Shown: in pieces, positions 59,851 through 64,000 of the stretch
How the letters are laid out: each line of letters opens with the position of its first letter
Numbering within the stretch: the stretch's first letter is position 1
DNA from: Pedobacter sp. MC2016-15
GTDB lineage: Bacteria; Bacteroidota; Bacteroidia; Sphingobacteriales; Sphingobacteriaceae
NCBI RefSeq assembly: GCF_026239695.1
Contig: NZ_JAPIVS010000002.1
Coordinates: forward strand, 248,001-312,000
Length of the DNA: 64,000 bases
Reading direction: 5' to 3'
Translations under genes and position numbers: made by a program
Notes under the pieces: generated by a model
Told to the model about the DNA's origin: nothing
The model's database searches: none
What the model saw: the letters and a program-made list of their open reading frames with translations, nothing else

Positions 59851-60779
59851 CGGGTTTTTATCCATCTTTTGAATCTTCTCCTCCATGAATTATGTTTCCT
59901 CCAACGTTCATCTAGTTTAAAATCATAATTAAATACGGCATAATCCGCTTTTTTTTCTGGAAGGAAATATTCTGGATAGGTGATGTTAGCAATCTCCTCT
60001 AATGGAATACTGGCATATGGACTATCTAATGACACTGTGTGAGTGGCAGCATCGCCATAGCCTATATTGGAAATAAGATTTACATTGGGATTTACTGAAA
60101 GGCTGTTGTTAAAATAGTTTATTAATGCCAGCTGGTAGTCCCATGTATCAATTTTCCCTGACTTCACATCTTTGAAAATACGTACCCATTGTTCAATCAG
60201 AAAAGCATCTGTAAAGATATTGCCCATTTTCTCAGCTACTTCATGCTCATCATATCTTTTGAGATCTTTATCATAATCAGCCCAAACCCGTCTCCATGAG
60301 GCCCAGCCCCATACATGGGTTTGATTTCCAAAATAGATACTTTCATTTCCCCAGATTTTTCCATGTTGAAGATTGCATCCCGTTACATGTCTTATTCTGG
60401 TATCATACCTGAATTTTTCAAGGAGAGTATCACAGTAATGAAAGAAGCTTTTCGCAGGTAAACAATCGTCTTCCAGGATAATCCCTTCTTCTTCATTTTC
60501 GAAAAACCAGTCAATTGCGGAAGAAACCGCCTGCTTACAACCCAGATTACTTGTCCTTATTAGCTTTTTGACGTCACAGGGCCAGTCGATCTGAGAAACG
60601 ACATCAATTGTCTGTTGACACAACAAAGCTTCCTCATGCCGTTCTGCACGGGGGCCATCTGCAGCAAGATATAATCGTGATGGTTTGGCTGCTCTGATCT
60701 CATTGAACACGCGCAAGGTCGTATCAGGTCTGTTGAATATTAAAAATAATACGGGGGATTTGGTCAAGTAATTATCCAT
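59847..60779 (-). CDS. Nucleotide-diphospho-sugar transferase-like protein
   Basis: A 310-residue GT-A type sugar transferase. SPVLFLIFNRPDTTLRVFNEI opens the fold, LYLAADGPR follows, and EGIILEDDCLPAKSFF (about 98-113) provides the metal-binding EDD. The block HVWGWASWRRVWADYD (about 152-167) is typical of the group annotated as nucleotide-diphospho-sugar transferases or HlpA-like proteins. The sugar is unknown. Its start overlaps the stop of the upstream GT4 gene by eight bases. Confidence 0.85.
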   Translation of the reverse strand: MDNYLTKSPVLFLIFNRPDTTLRVFNEIRAAKPSRLYLAADGPRAERHEEALLCQQTIDVVSQIDWPCDVKKLIRTSNLGCKQAVSSAIDWFFENEEEGIILEDDCLPAKSFFHYCDTLLEKFRYDTRIRHVTGCNLQHGKIWGNESIYFGNQTHVWGWASWRRVWADYDKDLKRYDEHEVAEKMGNIFTDAFLIEQWVRIFKDVKSGKIDTWDYQLALINYFNNSLSVNPNVNLISNIGYGDAATHTVSLDSPYASIPLEEIANITYPEYFLPEKKADYAVFNYDFKLDERWRKHNSWRRRFKRWIKTR

Positions 60780-61914
60780 TGTGACTTAATTTTAATGCCT
60801 GTTTGTATACCTTCATCGTTTCATTTGCAGTTCTCTCCCAAGTGAATTTCCCTGCCTGTTCTACTCCTTTTGTGATGTGAAGCTTTCTTAATTCACTATC
60901 TTTTAGCAAATCGTTTAATTTCTCTTTCAAGTCTGCGGAGTTATTGGATTCGAAATATATCCCCGCATCGCCAGCAACCTCAGGGAATGAACTATTATTG
61001 GTTAGGATTACAGGGCATCCTGCAGCCATAGCTTCTAATACCGGGATTCCAAAACCCTCATATTCTGAAGGAAAGACAAAACATAATGCATTTTGATAAA
61101 AACCTGCAAGCTCTTTGTCTTCAAAGTTTTTCTGCAGTACTCGCCCTCTAAGTCCGAGCTGATCAATTAGAGATAGTTCCTCTGGACTCAAAGGATTACC
61201 ACCAGCGCAGAAGATATAAATGTCTGGGTACTGTTGCATAATAGGAACAATGGCTTTGACAAAAAAATTGAAGTTTTTATACACAGATCTTTTTCCAACG
61301 AAAAGTATGTATTTCTCTGGCAGGTTCTGATTTAGTATTGTTTGATGTGTAATTGTATGTGCCAGGTAAACGACCTCTATTTTCTCAGCATCAATATGAG
61401 GATAAAAATGGAGCAGATCTTTTTTTGTGTTTTCGGAAATGGCAATTATTTTGGTAGCAGCTTCAATTAGTAGCTTTTTATTGTGAATAGTTTCAGGCTC
61501 ACTGGTAAAATAATGTGGGTACAATTCATGAATCATATCATGTACCGTAAGCACAAAAGGTTTATTTTTCAAGTGTACCAAGAAGTATGGGTCATAATAA
61601 GTTGGAATAAACAGATCCATTTTCTGTTCTTCCAATAGGCTTATCGTATTTTGAATGCTTTTTCTTTTTAATTTTCTGGGAAGAAAAGGCCGGAAGATTT
61701 TACTGTTTCTTATAAAAAACTCATTTTTTTTTTGAAAGCTGGCCTCAAAAAAAACACTTTCCTTAAAATATAGATTGTCTGTATAAAGCAGGGGGAATTT
61801 AATCTTCAGGTCTCTGTTCTTTAAAAACTCGGTGTAAAGTTCTATGAAATATCTGGATATCCCTCCAAATTCTTGGTGATCGAAGATTTGTGTATCAAGA
61901 AGTATCTTAGTCAT
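60772..61914 (-). CDS. Glycosyltransferase family 4
   Basis: A 380-residue GT-B glycosyltransferase of the GT4 group. The N-terminal domain opens with [22 protein letters not shown], the linker has [19 protein letters not shown] (about 208-226), and the C-terminal domain has [23 protein letters not shown] (about 283-305) with the E-x7-E retaining motif. It probably adds a mannose-, glucose- or rhamnose-type sugar; specificity is not readable. It overlaps both neighbours on the same strand by eight bases, so the genes form one operon. Confidence 0.92.
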   Translation of the reverse strand: MTKILLDTQIFDHQEFGGISRYFIELYTEFLKNRDLKIKFPLLYTDNLYFKESVFFEASFQKKNEFFIRNSKIFRPFLPRKLKRKSIQNTISLLEEQKMDLFIPTYYDPYFLVHLKNKPFVLTVHDMIHELYPHYFTSEPETIHNKKLLIEAATKIIAISENTKKDLLHFYPHIDAEKIEVVYLAHTITHQTILNQNLPEKYILFVGKRSVYKNFNFFVKAIVPIMQQYPDIYIFCAGGNPLSPEELSLIDQLGLRGRVLQKNFEDKELAGFYQNALCFVFPSEYEGFGIPVLEAMAAGCPVILTNNSSFPEVAGDAGIYFESNNSADLKEKLNDLLKDSELRKLHITKGVEQAGKFTWERTANETMKVYKQALKLSHNG

Positions 61915-62626
61915 CTTTACTTGTTTTTCGGTATAACTTTAATTTCAATTCCCTGAATAGAAGCCTGATGAAAGCATTGGGGCCAAGATATTTCCAAACT
62001 ATTTTGTGTTTTTCTTTCAAAAATTGGATATCATAAGTAGTAGAGGAAATTCCTTGCAACCCAAAAGTGGCTATCAAATGGTTTTTATAAATGAATTGAA
62101 ATGAAGGATCATTCCAACATTGAATATTTAAATACCAATCTGCCCATACTGGGAATTTTAAGTCGTATTGGTATTTCTTAAATACAGAAGCGGGATAAAA
62201 TATTGCCTGGTGGCAAATATTCAATTTTGCCAGCCGGTATGAAGAATACTGATCTTTGTAAATTATATCATTTACATTGACCATCCCATAATAGATTGCA
62301 TTTGGAATGGTCATTTCTGCAATCATCTGTTTAAAACCATCTTCAAGAAGATCATCTGCACCTAAAAAAAGTACCCAATCGCCCTTGACATAACCTATTC
62401 CCTTGTTCATTGCGTCGTAGATACCGTTATCTGGTTCCGATACCCAGTGATCAACGAGGTCTCCATATTCATTGATGATGTCAATTGTCTGATCTTTACT
62501 GCCTCCATCAATGATGATTAATTGGAGGTTAGAACAATTCTGTTGTTTAACTCTGTCTAAACAGCTCCGAAGATGCCTTGCAGCATTATAGGTTACAATG
62601 ATCAACGAGATAGTGGGTTCTCTCAT
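61907..62626 (-). CDS. Glycosyltransferase family 2 (WcaA-like)
   Basis: A 239-residue GT-A glycosyltransferase. TISLIIVTYNAARHLRSCLD opens it, IIDGGSKDQTIDII and EPDNGIYDAMNKGI (about 68-81) are typical of family members near WcaA/WbyL, and WVLFLGADDLLEDGF carries the metal-binding segment. I chose the ATG at 62626, which overlaps the preceding gene's stop as ATGA, rather than a TTG at 62656 that would add a ten-residue tail of no family resemblance. Confidence 0.9.
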   Translation of the reverse strand: MREPTISLIIVTYNAARHLRSCLDRVKQQNCSNLQLIIIDGGSKDQTIDIINEYGDLVDHWVSEPDNGIYDAMNKGIGYVKGDWVLFLGADDLLEDGFKQMIAEMTIPNAIYYGMVNVNDIIYKDQYSSYRLAKLNICHQAIFYPASVFKKYQYDLKFPVWADWYLNIQCWNDPSFQFIYKNHLIATFGLQGISSTTYDIQFLKEKHKIVWKYLGPNAFIRLLFRELKLKLYRKTSKDD

Positions 62627-63423
62627 AACAAATATTGGCTCAATCCTTTTGTACAATAAGTCAATTTATTCAAAGCAGTTTGTTTTAGGAGCTCATCATT
62701 GATATTTAATCCTGTCCGGGTTTTTTCCGGATGATATATATGAAAAACTATTCCAGAAAATTTAATAACTCTTTTTTCAACACCAGAGTTGATCAATCTC
62801 AGCCCAATTTCATTATCTTCCCTTCCCCATCCTGTAAATGCTTCGTTATAACCATTTACCTTAATCAGGTCTGACCGCCAGAATGCCATATTGCAACCCC
62901 GTAAATAATAAACGTCGTCATTTTTATACGTTTCCAATCTTTTTGACAGAAACGGGATGCGCAAGCCATTCGCTACATTGGTAAGTCCTTTTGTGAAGAG
63001 GGAAATTTTTGTTTGATGTGTCTTTAATAATTTTTTAGAGAGTTCTTTCTTCATAATAACTCTACTTCCACTGACAAAACTGTTCTTTTTGCTGAAAATG
63101 ATGTGATCTTCGATATAATGTCTCTCCAAGATCAGATCTCCATCAATCTGGATGATATAATCTCCAGTGGCAGCGGCAATTGCTTTATTCCTTATTTTTG
63201 ATAATTGAAAACCCTCGTCTTCCTGCCATACATGCTTTAGAGGTACAGGAAAGCTCTTCGCATAATGCAAGATTAATTCTTCGGTTTCGTGAGTAGAACC
63301 ATCGTCTGCGATAACAACCTCTGAAGGCACCACTGTCTGGCGTAAAACACTTTCCAGACAAAGGTTGAGTGCGTCCGGCCAGTTGTAAGTGGAGATGATC
63401 AAAGAAACCTTAAGATTGTTCAT
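62623..63423 (-). CDS. Glycosyltransferase family 2 with galactosyltransferase-type C-terminus
   Basis: A 266-residue GT-A glycosyltransferase. VSLIISTYNWPDALNLCLES opens it, DYIIQIDGDLILE is the metal-binding DGD segment (about 90-102), and YYLRGCNMAFWRSDL with FTGWGREDNEIGLRL (about 172-210) is the C-terminal substrate part seen in beta-galactosyltransferase-like enzymes. It is a paralogue of the partial gene directly upstream. It overlaps that gene by 14 bases and the next gene by ATGA, in one operon. Confidence 0.9.
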   Translation of the reverse strand: MNNLKVSLIISTYNWPDALNLCLESVLRQTVVPSEVVIADDGSTHETEELILHYAKSFPVPLKHVWQEDEGFQLSKIRNKAIAAATGDYIIQIDGDLILERHYIEDHIIFSKKNSFVSGSRVIMKKELSKKLLKTHQTKISLFTKGLTNVANGLRIPFLSKRLETYKNDDVYYLRGCNMAFWRSDLIKVNGYNEAFTGWGREDNEIGLRLINSGVEKRVIKFSGIVFHIYHPEKTRTGLNINDELLKQTALNKLTYCTKGLSQYLL

Positions 63424-64000
63424 AACCGTTGTGACAGAATTTTAATTTATTATTCAAAGTATGTATAACTGTTTCTGCATGGCTGGATTCATTTGCAAGT
63501 GATGATTGGTCGTGAGACAAATGATACTGTACAGCCTTAAATTTTATTGCAATTTTTTGTTTTTGATTATTTACGAATCTGGCAGCCAGCTCCTCATCTT
63601 CGTGCCCCCAGCCCTCGAGATCATTACTATATCCATTCACTAATACAAAATCTGATTTCCAAAAGGCAAGATTACTTCCTCTCACACTTTGTGAGTTGTT
63701 GCTTTTCTTTTTAAATAAGAAAGATAAAATTGGAAAGCGAATCGCATTGAATCTGTTAATCAGTCCCTTTGAGAAAAAATTAAAATCTATATGAGAGTTT
63801 TTATATAGATAAGGTAGTAATTTTTGATCAATATGTGCACGGGTTCCTCTTATGAATACATCAGGTTCCGCTAAACTTTGATGATCCTGTATAAAATGTT
63901 TGTTAAGGATAACATCTCCGTCGATCTGTACAATATAAGTTCCTGAGGATTGTTTAATTGCCTTATTTAAGATGAGAGTCTTTCTAAAACCTAAATCCTC
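63410..64000 (-). CDS. Glycosyltransferase family 2, N-terminus beyond window
   Basis: The minus-strand frame stays open from the last base of the window to the stop at 63410, giving about 196 residues of the C-terminal part. It contains YIVQIDGDVIL (metal-binding DGD), SVRGSNLAFWKSDFVLVNGY and LEGWGHEDEELAARF, matching the same blocks in the next gene. The two are therefore tandem paralogues, although similarity outside the motifs is modest. The start codon lies outside the window; the GTG near 63685 is internal. Confidence 0.88.
   Translation of the reverse strand, partial: EDLGFRKTLILNKAIKQSSGTYIVQIDGDVILNKHFIQDHQSLAEPDVFIRGTRAHIDQKLLPYLYKNSHIDFNFFSKGLINRFNAIRFPILSFLFKKKSNNSQSVRGSNLAFWKSDFVLVNGYSNDLEGWGHEDEELAARFVNNQKQKIAIKFKAVQYHLSHDQSSLANESSHAETVIHTLNNKLKFCHNGYEQS

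Noticed and set aside
63410..63685. Separate 91-residue gene
   Set aside because: The same frame stays open to the window edge with glycosyltransferase motifs, so the GTG near 63685 is internal.
1..64000. CRISPR arrays, tRNA or rRNA genes, insertion sequences, toxin-antitoxin or defence systems
   Set aside because: Looked for by eye on both strands and none was seen; no array of regularly spaced repeats and no transposase, nuclease-helicase or toxin-like genes are present.

Overview
The window looks like chromosomal DNA from a member of the Bacteroidota, most likely the family Sphingobacteriaceae (Pedobacter-like). Three things support this. Promoters read TAnnTTTG (the Bacteroidota -7 element) just upstream of many genes. 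Shine-Dalgarno sequences are scarce. Several families are typical of the phylum: DUF4407, DUF4270, a type IX secretion sorting domain, a TonB receptor under a TPP riboswitch, a CarB without its allosteric domain, and a tiny COX24/bS22-like ribosomal protein. No rRNA, tRNA, insertion sequence, prophage or CRISPR array was seen.

Layout. 0-16 kb: mixed housekeeping and envelope genes, including a degenerate thiamine-pyrophosphokinase homologue, a GNAT, secreted M28 and M14 peptidases, DUF4407, rhodanese, dipeptide epimerase, rhomboid, an outer-membrane barrel, peptidase T, an LLM oxidoreductase, a methyltransferase, MscS, a beta-CASP MBL protein and YtxH. 16-23 kb: the translation cluster rplM-rpsI-rpsB-tsf, then nagA, pyrH and frr, then an ABC exporter. 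24-28.6 kb: three secreted arabinan-type glycosidases (GH51-GH43-GH51). 28.6-34.5 kb: an MFS transporter and a thiamine salvage region (thiE-type gene, TPP riboswitch, TonB receptor, NadR-like kinase, PnuC/PnuT transporter). 35-44.5 kb: carB, radA, rng, a COX24/bS22-like gene, a TPR protein, HU, mutY and ssb. 44.5-50.4 kb: DUF4270, a truncated glycogen-synthase-like protein, panC, panD, an acyl-CoA dehydrogenase and small membrane proteins. 50.6-56.6 kb: rimP-nusA-infB and a T9SS-sorted SGNH hydrolase. 56.7-64 kb: an acyltransferase and seven glycosyltransferases of a surface-polysaccharide locus, more AT-rich by eye, the last one cut by the window edge.

How the genes work together. The TPP riboswitch sits at the start of a receptor-thiE transcript. 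Upstream on the same strand lie a PnuC/PnuT permease and a small P-loop kinase overlapping by ATGA, which together suggest uptake and phosphorylation of thiamine or of nicotinamide riboside. panC and panD supply pantothenate. The three glycosidases share a compact operon behind perfect inverted repeats.

The most unusual signals are non-coding. A 20-bp hairpin leader carrying a 4-codon upstream ORF (MKPA-stop) occurs twice with compensatory stem changes, before ytxH and before thiE. Three alternately oriented 8-bp arms at exact 16-bp spacing overlap the acyl-CoA dehydrogenase promoter. A 21-codon ORF links the TPP riboswitch to the TTG start of the TonB receptor. A terminator-like hairpin is buried in a signal-peptide coding region. 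All functional statements are from reading the sequence and memory of families; no database search was run.
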